From Myxococcales bacterium (GTDB lineage: Bacteria > Myxococcota > Myxococcia > Myxococcales > Myxococcaceae), in the NCBI GenBank assembly GCA_016191815.1, contig JACPVI010000039.1, positions 78,962 to 142,961 on the forward strand: 64,000 bases of DNA. Reading direction: 5' to 3'. The notes under the pieces are model-generated. The model searched no databases, was not told where the DNA came from, and saw only the letters and a list, made by a program, of their open reading frames with translations. Both the position numbers and the translations under genes were made by a program. This document shows positions 8,450 to 15,723 of the stretch, one piece after another. Position 1 is the first letter of the stretch; each line of letters opens with the position of its first letter.

Positions 8450-8842
8450 AGCGGGCTCCTCGCGGGACTTCTGGCCTTCATCGCCGGCGCAGGTGGAAGC
8501 TTCCCCTTCGTCTGGCTTCGAGTGGATTCTCTTCGCCAAGAGGCAGCCGCCGCCAAGCGCGTCCAAGAGGCCTTCCCGACTTCGATGCGAGTGGTGGTCG
8601 CCTCGGCAGACCTCAGCGCGGGGTCGCCGCTCGAGCACGACGTCCTCGCGCAACGGAACGTCCCCACGAGCCTGGTTCCAGCCGACGCGGTGCCTCCTGA
8701 GGTCGCCGCCCAGCTCCTCGGTCAGCGACTGCTCTTCCCTCTGTCCGCCGGCGAGCCCGTGCGCGCCATGCACCTCGCCCGCGCCTATGCGGGCCAGCGC
8801 ATCGACGCCGTCTGCGCGGTCCTCGAGGAGCCGTTCCCGTGA
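8446..8842 (+). CDS. SAF-domain (CpaB/RcpC-like) protein with apparent frameshift near its start
   Basis: From 8522 the frame encodes a SAF-like domain (MRVVVASADLSAGSPLEHD, then LLGQRLLFPLSAGEPV), as in the Flp pilus protein CpaB/RcpC. Upstream in that same frame lies a membrane anchor (GLLAGLLAFIAGAGG), but there is no start codon between it and the stop of the previous gene. GTG 8446 overlaps that stop in GTGA fashion but is in another frame. Dropping one G from GGG at 8453-8455 would join them as a short MKR-LLAGLLAF leader, matching the paralogue at 8839. So this is either a true one-base frameshift or a sequence error. The frame from GTG 8522 alone would lack the anchor. Confidence 0.6.
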
Positions 8843-9249
8843 GGCCCCACCTCGCCCCGGCACTCTTCGCGCTCGGAGGACTCCTCGCGGGCGGAGGCGC
8901 CGGCGGCGCCGCGGCTTGGGCACTCTCCCAGCGACTCATCAAGGGGAGCGGCGAGCCAAGGGGCTGGCGGCCAGTCGAGGTGGTGGTTGCCACCGCGGAC
9001 ATTCCTTCCGGCGGGAGCTTCTGGGCGGAGCTGCTGGCGAGAAAGACGGCGCCGGAGCAGCACGTGCAGACCTCATCGGTGCGCCCCGCCGATGCCCGGC
9101 ACCTCATCGGCGCGCACGCGCTCGTTCCAGTGGCTCGAGGGGAGATGCTCCGCTGGTATGCCGTGGCCGAGGCCTATCCCTCGGGCGCCTGCGAGGTGCT
9201 GCGCGGGTTGGCAGCGGGGCCCGAGCTCGCAGCCGAACCCCGACCGTAG
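8839..9249 (+). CDS. SAF-domain (CpaB/RcpC-like) membrane-anchored protein
   Basis: A 136-residue protein starting at GTG 8839, overlapping the preceding stop. An N-terminal Gly/Ala-rich signal anchor (ALFALGGLLAGGGAGGAAAW) is followed by a SAF-like domain (VEVVVATADIPSGGSFWAE, then LIGAHALVPVARGEMLRW). It aligns along its length with the preceding gene, so the two are tandem duplicates. In CpaB/RcpC the SAF domain is thought to bind peptidoglycan near the Flp pilus channel. No other tad/flp genes are in this window, so a pilus role is not shown. Confidence 0.7.
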   Translation: MRPHLAPALFALGGLLAGGGAGGAAAWALSQRLIKGSGEPRGWRPVEVVVATADIPSGGSFWAELLARKTAPEQHVQTSSVRPADARHLIGAHALVPVARGEMLRWYAVAEAYPSGACEVLRGLAAGPELAAEPRP

Positions 9250-9460
9250 ACCCCAACCGATGAGGCTGCCGCCACCCTTCTCACGGTCCCCCCGGACGCG
9301 AGGCGACGCAGATCGGGGCCTGCGACGCCGCGGTTCGCGCAGGGCACGGCTTGGCGACGCGTGTAGGCCCGGGAGGGCCCGGCTAGGACACGGGGAATGA
9401 CGTGGGCAATACGCGGAGCTCCAGGGGGCGCACCGGGGGCTGGCCGACCGGGCTCCTCCG

Positions 9461-10373
9461 TCAGAGGTTCATCCCCGCGATTCGGTCCTTGAGCCCGACC
9501 AGGCTCCCGTCGGGCATCTGGGCCATCAGATAGACCTTGCCGCCGAAGGCTTCGGGCGTATCGACGGTGATGGCGTACAGCGTCCGCTCCTTGAAGAGCG
9601 CCTTCATCTTGTCCACCGCGGGCTGCATCTGCGGATCATAGTCCGCGAAGTGCTGCCACAGCTCGGCGTGGCGGCTGGGAGGAAACGCCTCGGTGCTGAC
9701 CAGATCGCGCTGCTCGCCGGTGTACCGCGTATACCCGAACGCATTGAGGAACGCGCCGGTGAAGTCCGCCGAGCCGAGCTTCGGGAACGGGCCCCATCTG
9801 TAGGCCACGCGCCTCGCCGCCGTCAATTCGTCCGTCGCGCCCCGCGACCTTCTTTGCCCAGCTCTCGAACTGGTCGTGGAGGTCCTTCGCCAGCGTCGTG
9901 GCCTCGTCCACGCTGATGAAGCCGGAGTCGTTCCTGTCCGCGCGCTCGAGCTGGTGCGAGGCGGTGAACACCGGCGTCGGCGCCACGAGGCCTACCACCC
10001 AGTCGACTCCAAGGCCCGGATCCAGAGAGTGGAGCTCCGAGAGCATCGGCTCCAGGCGTTCGGCCGGGGTCTTTCGGGCCCACCTCGAGAACGACTGGGC
10101 CACCAGCTCGACGCCGAACTGAGGCCCGAGCAGCCGGTTGGCCCGCCCCAGTAGCTCCTCGAAGCGAGCCTCCGGGCGCATCTCGGAGAACGCATACTCC
10201 GGGTCGGCGTAGACGCGGATCGTAAGGCGCCGCCGGGGTGAGTCGGGGAGCGTAGCTCCCGCGCGGATCTCCGTGGGAGCAATCGAGCGGGCGAAGTCCC
10301 GCTGCAGGCTGGTGGGCGTCGGCACCCCACACGAGCCCAGCATCAGCAGCAGCAGCGGAACGATCCGTCGCAC
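9461..10373 (-). pseudogene. EF-hand lipoprotein gene broken by a frameshift
   Basis: From GTG 10373 the frame encodes a lipoprotein signal (RRIVPLLLLMLGSCG, lipobox LGSC) and a domain of about 130 residues. An EF-hand loop (DRNDSGFISVDE) and a second loop (GRDGRIDGGEA) follow. Immediately after the second loop the reading switches: sensible sequence (RVAYRWGPFPKLGSADF to IAGMNL) continues in the +1 frame to the stop at 9461. Removing one base near 9805-9825 restores one protein of about 300 residues. This may be a real mutation or a sequencing error. Function unknown, probably calcium-binding and envelope-located. Confidence 0.6.
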
Positions 10374-10603
10374 GCATGTGATGTCGTTCCGTCCCTGCCG
10401 GAGCGTCAAATCGAGGAGGATGATGAGACGAGCTCGAGTCGGGATCAGGTCGGATCGCCTCGAGGGCAGGCCGAGCTCGCCCCAGGGCCGCCGTCGGGCC
10501 TCGACGAGCTGGACCAAGCTCGGCCTACGGGTCAACCCGTCCGGTTCCCCGGCTCCCAATCCGGTCCTGGCGGCCCAGGAGGTTCCGCCTCAGCCGAATC
10601 CGC

Positions 10604-11371
10604 TCAGCTCGCCGCGGGAGCGGAGCGCCTCCTGGGCATCGGCGTTCGCTCCTCCCCGCCCCGGTCGTTGCTGATGTCCTGCGCCACTCGCCTCCCCAGC
10701 ATCACTCCGAATACCAGGCTTCCCACCATGCCCACCGCGGAGGCCGCCGCCAGCACCGCCTTCCCCTGCGAGAGCGCGCTCCCGAACTGCGCCGTGAGCG
10801 CCGTGCCCGGCGCGGTCGCCAAAAGCACCCCGCCCACCGTCGGCCAAAAGCGCGCCCCCGAGGCCGCCGCCGCCGCCACCGCCACGTCCGTGGGCACCAG
10901 CGGGTTGATCGTGGTGAGCAGCGCGAACTTGAAGTCGTGGTGCTTCGCCGCGCGCGCCAGGGCGGGGTACTTGCCCTTGGCCAGCCGCTTCATCCACCGC
11001 ACGCCGTATCGCCGGGCGAGCAGGAAGAGCATCGACATCGCGAGGAAGCTCCCCAGCTCGGCGTACACCGTGGCCCAGAACGCACCGAACAGGATGCCTC
11101 CCACCGCAGCGAGGAGCTGGCCCGGCAACAGAGTGAACGGCCGCACCGCGAGGAAGGCGATGAACGCCAGCGGGGCCAAGCGGCCGAGCGGGGAAATCCA
11201 CCCCGAGAGCGTCCGCTGGTCGACGACGTCCTTGCCGAGGAGTCTCAGCGCCACCAGCCCGCAGATGGCCGCCAGCGCCGGGGCTAGCAGCTTTAGCCAG
11301 TTCCTCGCATTGCCAGAAGCCAAGCCCTCCCCCCAGGGAGGCAAGGTGGGAAGCCTCCGCGGAATTGGCAA
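10604..11371 (-). CDS. TVP38/TMEM64 (VTT-domain) family membrane protein
   Basis: A 255-residue multi-pass protein. Hydrophobic segments flank the family signature: an FTLLPGQLLAAVGGILFG-type stretch near residue 80, then a charged cytoplasmic loop and INPLVPTDVAVAAAAASG near 160. TVP38/DedA proteins are linked to lipid scrambling or membrane homeostasis; the specific substrate is unknown. It starts at TTG 11371 as read, but the first 20 residues overlap a CCTCCC/GGGAGG palindrome, so the true start may be further in. Confidence 0.85.
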   Translation of the reverse strand: MPIPRRLPTLPPWGEGLASGNARNWLKLLAPALAAICGLVALRLLGKDVVDQRTLSGWISPLGRLAPLAFIAFLAVRPFTLLPGQLLAAVGGILFGAFWATVYAELGSFLAMSMLFLLARRYGVRWMKRLAKGKYPALARAAKHHDFKFALLTTINPLVPTDVAVAAAAASGARFWPTVGGVLLATAPGTALTAQFGSALSQGKAVLAAASAVGMVGSLVFGVMLGRRVAQDISNDRGGEERTPMPRRRSAPAAS

Positions 11372-11610
11372 TCGTGCGGCAGTGTTTCACCTCTGAACAG
11401 GCAGACGATCAGCCCCTCGAAGCTCCTGGCCGGCCATCGCGAACGCGCAATGGCGAGCGAATCCGGCCGGTTGGATTAGGAAGGACGAAGTCCGGACGGT
11501 CGGCGGTGTAAGGACCTTGCTTGCATCGGGCCGCCTCGGACCCAACTTTCGGGCAAGGCGAGGAGACCACGGCGAGGGACGGGTCGCGACCACGAGAGGA
11601 GAGAAGGAAC

Positions 11611-12027
11611 ATGGCGGAGAAGGACAACAAGGGCAGCATGACGGTGGCCGAGGCGGGCCGAAAGGGTGGCGAGACCGTCCGGAACGAGCGAGGTCGCGAG
11701 TTCTACGAGACGATCGGCCGGAAGGGCGGCGCGACGGTGAAAGCCGAGCGGGGCCGCGCCTTCTACGAGGAGATCGGCCGGAAGGGCGGCGAGACGGTCA
11801 AGGCCGAGCGCGGCCCGAAGTTCTACGAGGAGATCGGCAAGAAGGGCGGCGACCGGGTCAAGGCGACGCGCGGGCCGAACTTCTACGAGGAGATCGGTCG
11901 CAAGGGTGGACAGAAGGTGAAGCGCCTCATCGAGGAGGGCAAGCGGGCCGCCAGGGCCGCGGCCGCCGCGAAGGAGGAGCCGCGCGAGGGCGAGCGCCCG
12001 CCGGAGGGCGTCCACCCCAAGGAGTGA
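11611..12027 (+). CDS. KGG-repeat stress protein (GsiB/Em-like)
   Basis: A 138-residue hydrophilic protein made almost entirely of 20-residue repeats of the form GRKGGETVKAERGxxFYEEI: four full copies and a partial fifth. This is the KGG (GsiB/LEA group 1-like) motif seen in bacterial general-stress proteins and plant Em proteins. It is usually cytoplasmic, disordered, and induced by desiccation, glucose starvation or acid stress. The tail is Lys/Ala/Glu-rich. A long upstream gap (11372-11610) probably holds its promoter; I could not identify a convincing one. Confidence 0.9.
   Translation: MAEKDNKGSMTVAEAGRKGGETVRNERGREFYETIGRKGGATVKAERGRAFYEEIGRKGGETVKAERGPKFYEEIGKKGGDRVKATRGPNFYEEIGRKGGQKVKRLIEEGKRAARAAAAAKEEPREGERPPEGVHPKE
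11656..11922 (+). repeat. 60-bp coding tandem repeats of the KGG protein
   Basis: Four 60-bp units (11656-11895) plus a 27-bp partial unit encode the KGG motifs. They stay in frame and differ mostly by single substitutions. Confidence 0.85.
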
Positions 12028-12104
12028 TCGGGCCGGCCACCAGGGCGAGCGCCGGCTGAGCAGGCCGGGGACCATTCTCGTTCCGGGCCTGCGGCGAGGC
12101 GACG

Positions 12105-12110
12105 TATAAG
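12105..12110 (+). promoter_or_regulatory. Candidate -10 element (TATAAG) for a leaderless transcript
   Basis: TATAAG ends 6 nt before GTG 12117 and no Shine-Dalgarno sequence is present, so transcription would start at or next to the start codon. The same geometry occurs before 20390 (TATAAA) and 27209 (TATGAC). The -35 region is weak (TTCCGG at 12081-12086). Confidence 0.4.
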
Positions 12111-12116
12111 GCGCTT

Positions 12117-12467
12117 GTGCACCTCGTCCTGGTGTTCCTCAACCGGCCCGACGAGCCGGAGAAGGCGATCGCCCGGCTGCGCGAATTCGGCGTGCCGGAC
12201 CCGCTCTTCGTGCGCGCGCGGAGCACCGCGGCGGCGCTCTCGGCCGAGGTGCCGATCTTCTCCGGGCTCCGCAGCCTCGCCCACGGAGCGGACGAGGACC
12301 GGCTGGTCCTCTTGAGCCTCAAGTCCTTCGCCTCGCCGGAGGAGGCCGAGCGGCTGGTGGCCAGGCTCCAGCTCGAGATGGATGCAGATCAGCCCCCGGC
12401 GGGACGGATCGTCGCCCTGCCGGTGCTGTCCGCCCCCAGGCACGACAAGGGAGCGCCTCCCGGCTGA
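12117..12467 (+). CDS. Small alpha/beta protein upstream of antiporters
   Basis: A 116-residue protein. It starts with a strand (MHLVLVFLNRP), then a helix with EKAIARLREFGV, a central FVRARSTAAAL region, and a second strand-helix (DRLVLLSLKSF, PEEAERLVARLQLEM). The pattern resembles a ferredoxin-like or PII-like fold, but I cannot assign a family. The antiporter genes follow 16 bp downstream on the same strand, so a regulatory role in ion transport is possible and unproven. Confidence 0.65.
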   Translation: MHLVLVFLNRPDEPEKAIARLREFGVPDPLFVRARSTAAALSAEVPIFSGLRSLAHGADEDRLVLLSLKSFASPEEAERLVARLQLEMDADQPPAGRIVALPVLSAPRHDKGAPPG

Positions 12468-12483
12468 GGCGGGCAGGCTCGGG

Positions 12484-13704
12484 ATGAAGGCGCTCCTCGT
12501 CTTCCTGGCGGTCGCGGCGCTCTCGGTGCTGGCGTCCAGCCGGCGGCTGCTTCAGGCGGGGCGCTTCTTCCAGCTCGCGCAGCTGGCGGCGAGCGGGCTG
12601 TTGTTCCTCGCGATGGGCGCCGCGCTCGGGCCGTCCGCCGCGGGGATGCTCTCGCGCGAGGACCTCTTCCAGTCCCGGCCGCTGCTCGCGCTCGGCCTGG
12701 GGCTGGGAGGCATCCTCATCGGGCTGCACCTCGACTTCCGGCTCTTGCGCGGGCTGCCGACGCAGGTCTACCGCGCAGCGGCGCTGCAGTCGGTCTCCGC
12801 CTTCGTGCTGGTCGCGCTGCCGCTCGCCCCGGTGCTCTTCCTCACCTCGAAGCTGTCGCCCCTGGGAGCGGTGGGGGCGGCGGCGCTCCTCGGCGCGGCG
12901 GCCAGCGTCTCCTCGGGGCATCTCGCGGTCCTCTGGCACCGCTCCGGGCGCATCGACCGGCTCCGGGGGCTGTCGCTCTCGCTGCTCGCGATGCTGGATG
13001 ATCTCTCGGGGCTGGCGGTGCTCGCGCTGGCGCTGGCGTTCGGGGCGGCGGACGATCCAGCCTCCGGCCTTGGGCTGGTGGCGATGGCCGCGCTGGTCGG
13101 CCTCTTGTGCGGGATGCTCGCGGCGTTCCTCCTGCACGGCTCCTCCGGCCCGGCGGAGCGGATGGCGATCTTGCTCGGCTCGGTGGCGCTGGTGTCCGGA
13201 GCGGCGGCGTTCCTTCGCGTCTCCACCCTCATCTCGGGCCTCGCCTGCGGCGCGATGCTCGCGCTCATCGGTGGCCGGAGCGCGGATCTGGTCTACCGCG
13301 CCCTGGCGCGCTTCGAGCGGCCCGCCTACCTGGTGCTGGTCTTTCTGATCGGCGCTCACGTCGAGCTGGGCCGCCTCGAGATCTGGGCGGTCCTCCCCGG
13401 CTTCGTGGCGCTGCGCTTCATGGGGAAGGTTCTCGGCGGGCAGCTCGCGCTCAGGGCCGCCGGCGACGCTTTGGCTCTGCCCGCGCGCCCAGGTTACGCG
13501 CTGCTCGCCCAAGGAGCGGTGAGCCTCTGCGTGCTGGCGGAGTACCAGCTCCTGGTGCCGGGCGCGGCGAGCGAGCTGGTCCTCGGAGTCGGCGCGCTGG
13601 GAGCGCTGGTGAACGAAGCGATCGCGAGCGCCGCCTTCCGGCGGTCGCTCTCGCCCGAGCGCGCGGAGCCAGGCGGCGGCCTGCCCCCGGAGGCGGCCAG
13701 GTGA
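12484..13704 (+). CDS. CPA2-type cation/proton antiporter
   Basis: A 406-residue protein from ATG 12484 with about 12 hydrophobic segments, consistent with the Na+/H+ (K+/H+) exchanger fold. The key mid-membrane motif reads LLAMLDDLSGL, giving adjacent Asp172 and Asp173, the pair associated with electrogenic exchange in NhaA/NapA relatives. The preceding SSGHLAVLWHRSG matches the unwound-helix region of CPA2 members. There is no C-terminal TrkA (RCK) domain. The stop overlaps the start of a second antiporter (GTGA), so both are probably made together. Confidence 0.85.
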   Translation: MKALLVFLAVAALSVLASSRRLLQAGRFFQLAQLAASGLLFLAMGAALGPSAAGMLSREDLFQSRPLLALGLGLGGILIGLHLDFRLLRGLPTQVYRAAALQSVSAFVLVALPLAPVLFLTSKLSPLGAVGAAALLGAAASVSSGHLAVLWHRSGRIDRLRGLSLSLLAMLDDLSGLAVLALALAFGAADDPASGLGLVAMAALVGLLCGMLAAFLLHGSSGPAERMAILLGSVALVSGAAAFLRVSTLISGLACGAMLALIGGRSADLVYRALARFERPAYLVLVFLIGAHVELGRLEIWAVLPGFVALRFMGKVLGGQLALRAAGDALALPARPGYALLAQGAVSLCVLAEYQLLVPGAASELVLGVGALGALVNEAIASAAFRRSLSPERAEPGGGLPPEAAR

Positions 13705-15017
13705 AGGCCATCAACCGCCTCGCGCTGCTGCTCGCACTGCTCGGAGCGATCACCTTCTTCGAGCGCATGCGGGGCGGCAGCGGGACGCCGGTCGCGCTCG
13801 CCGCCGGCGCGCTGCTTTTGTGTGGCCTGTTCGCCGGCTCGGTAGCCCGCTCCCTGCGCTTGCCGCGGCTCACTGGCTATCTGCTCATCGGGGTGCTCAT
13901 CGGGCCGTACGCCCTCGACTTCATTCCCGCCGAGGGGGTCGCGGGGCTCGAGCTGGTGAAGGGGCTGGCGGTTTCGCTCATCGCGCTGGCGGCCGGCGCC
14001 GAGCTGAGCCTGGGGCTGTTGCGCCGGGTCGGCTGGAAGGTGCTGGGGCTGTGCGTGGGGATCTCCGTCTCGGTGTTCGTGCTGGTGACGGCCGCGGCGG
14101 TGGCGCTGCGGCCCTTCCTGCCGTTCATGGGAGGGATGAGTCTGGGGCAGGTAGTAGCCGTTTCGGCGCTGCTCGGGACGATCATCGTCTCCTACTCCCC
14201 TACGGTGACGATCGCGATCATCCAGGAGACCAAGGCGGCGGGCAGCTTCACCGAGTTCCTGATGGCGCTGGTGATCATCGGAGATCTGGTGGTGCTGGTG
14301 GGCTTCGCGGTCGCCGCTGGATTCACCCGGGCGTCCTTCGGAGGGGGCCTGGACGTCGCTGGGCTGGCCCAGGGCGTCGGCTGGGAGCTGTTCGGCTCGC
14401 TGGTGGTGGGTGCGGCGGTGGGCCTCTCGATGCTCTTGTACCTGGTCCGGGTCAACCGCGACCTGCCGCTGTTCATCGGAGCGGTCTGCTTCGCCTCGGC
14501 GGAGATGGGCTCGCACCTCCATCTCTCCCCGCTGCTCTTGTCCCTGGCGGCCGGGGCGATCATCGCCAACCTCCACCCTGGACACGCCGAGCGGCTGAAC
14601 CACGCGGTCCAGCACGCGGGCCTGCCGGTCTTCGCGCTCTTCTTCGCCGCCGCCGGGGCGAGCCTCCGCCTCGATGCGCTCTTGACGCTCGGCCCGGTGG
14701 CGCTCGGGCTCGCGGCGCTCAGGGCCGCGGCGATCTACGTGTCGACCAGCCGCCTCGCGCCCAGGCAGGACCCGCGGCTGCGGCCGCTTTTGTGGATGGG
14801 CCTCATCTCGCAAGCGGGCGTCACCTTCGGTCTGGCGGCGCTGGTGCGGCGGACCTTCCCCGACTTCGGGGCAGGGATGGAGACGCTGGTCGTGGCGATG
14901 GTGGCCCTGCACGAGCTGGCGGGGCCGGTGCTGACCAGGCTCGCGCTCCAGCGGAGCGGCGAGGTGCAGCGCGAGGAGTTGCCGCGCGCGGGCGACGCAG
15001 AACCGGAAAAGGTGTAG
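13701..15017 (+). CDS. CPA2-type cation/proton antiporter, second copy
   Basis: A 438-residue protein from GTG 13701, overlapping the first antiporter. It carries RLPRLTGYLLIGVLIGPYAL, a classic N-terminal CPA2 signature, and a multi-pass pattern throughout. At the ion-binding position it reads VIIGDLVVL (Gly194-Asp195), so only one of the two acidic residues seen in its neighbour is kept. The pair may form a heteromeric or two-mode system; this is inference. The last 30 residues are hydrophilic and acidic. Confidence 0.87.
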   Translation: MKAINRLALLLALLGAITFFERMRGGSGTPVALAAGALLLCGLFAGSVARSLRLPRLTGYLLIGVLIGPYALDFIPAEGVAGLELVKGLAVSLIALAAGAELSLGLLRRVGWKVLGLCVGISVSVFVLVTAAAVALRPFLPFMGGMSLGQVVAVSALLGTIIVSYSPTVTIAIIQETKAAGSFTEFLMALVIIGDLVVLVGFAVAAGFTRASFGGGLDVAGLAQGVGWELFGSLVVGAAVGLSMLLYLVRVNRDLPLFIGAVCFASAEMGSHLHLSPLLLSLAAGAIIANLHPGHAERLNHAVQHAGLPVFALFFAAAGASLRLDALLTLGPVALGLAALRAAAIYVSTSRLAPRQDPRLRPLLWMGLISQAGVTFGLAALVRRTFPDFGAGMETLVVAMVALHELAGPVLTRLALQRSGEVQREELPRAGDAEPEKV

Positions 15018-15031
15018 GAAGCGCACCCCCG

Positions 15032-15640
15032 ATGGATGCCCCGATAGTCGAAGTCGACCCGATACACCCGCAGCCGAGAATCGTGGAGCGAGCGGTGAGG
15101 GTGCTCGAGGAGGGTGGACTCATCGCCTACCCGACGGACACGTATTACGGAATCGGCTGCGACCTGTTCTCGAAGAAGGCGATCGAGAGGCTCTACGCGC
15201 TCAAGGACCGGGAGCGGAGAAAGCCCTTCTCCTTCCTCTGCCCGGACCTATCGGACGTGTCGAAGTACGCGATCGTGACCAACTTCGCCTACCGCACCAT
15301 GCGGCAGCTCACTCCCGGGCCCTTCACCTTCGTGCTCGAGGCCACCCGCCTGGTCCCCGAGATGATGCAGACCAAGCAGAAGCACGTGGGCATCCGGGTG
15401 CCGCAGGCGCCGCTCATGCTGGAGATCGCCAGGCGCCTCGGCCGGCCGGTGGTGACCACCTCCGCGTCCACTCCGGACGGGGCGGTGCTGGTGGACGCCA
15501 AGGACATCAAGAAAGCCATCGGCCACAAGCTGGACCTCATCCTCGACGGCGGCGTGCAGCCCAACGAGCCGTCCACGGTGGTCTCGCTGGTGGGAGACCA
15601 GATCGAGGTGCTACGGCAGGGGAAGGGGATCATTGTCTGA
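15032..15640 (+). CDS. Sua5/YciO/YrdC-family protein, YciO type
   Basis: A 202-residue single-domain protein. GGLIAYPTDTYYGIGCDL and KDRERRKPFSFLCPDLSDVSKYA match the YciO branch more closely than TsaC/YrdC. TPGPFTFVLEAT and VGIRVPQAPL are the other conserved blocks. TsaC proteins make L-threonylcarbamoyl-AMP for tRNA t6A; the physiological role of YciO-type proteins is less certain, so I give no symbol. It starts at ATG 15032, 14 bp after the antiporter stop. Confidence 0.88.
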   Translation: MDAPIVEVDPIHPQPRIVERAVRVLEEGGLIAYPTDTYYGIGCDLFSKKAIERLYALKDRERRKPFSFLCPDLSDVSKYAIVTNFAYRTMRQLTPGPFTFVLEATRLVPEMMQTKQKHVGIRVPQAPLMLEIARRLGRPVVTTSASTPDGAVLVDAKDIKKAIGHKLDLILDGGVQPNEPSTVVSLVGDQIEVLRQGKGIIV

Positions 15641-15641
15641 C

Positions 15642-15682
15642 CCCCTCACCCTTTCCCTCTCCTCGGCTGGGGGAGAGGGTTT
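15642..15682. repeat. Palindromic intergenic repeat (REP-like), copy 1
   Basis: CCCTCTCC (15655-15662) and GGAGAGGG (15672-15679) form a perfect 8-bp stem, preceded by CCCTCACCC. The same core plus the complementary AGGGTGAGGG arm recurs at 42932-42964. It may also act as a terminator for the upstream gene. Confidence 0.6.
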
Positions 15683-15723
15683 GCGAAGTTGCGCAGGCGC
15701 CGACCACGGGTAGCCTCAGACCG

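Noticed and set aside
11455..11480. AATCC...GGATT short palindrome upstream of the KGG gene
   Set aside because: Only five base pairs; expected by chance.
13494..15026. 510-aa minus-strand open frame opposite the second antiporter
   Set aside because: Composition (His, Gln, Arg, Glu) is typical of antisense to hydrophobic membrane-protein codons in GC-rich DNA.
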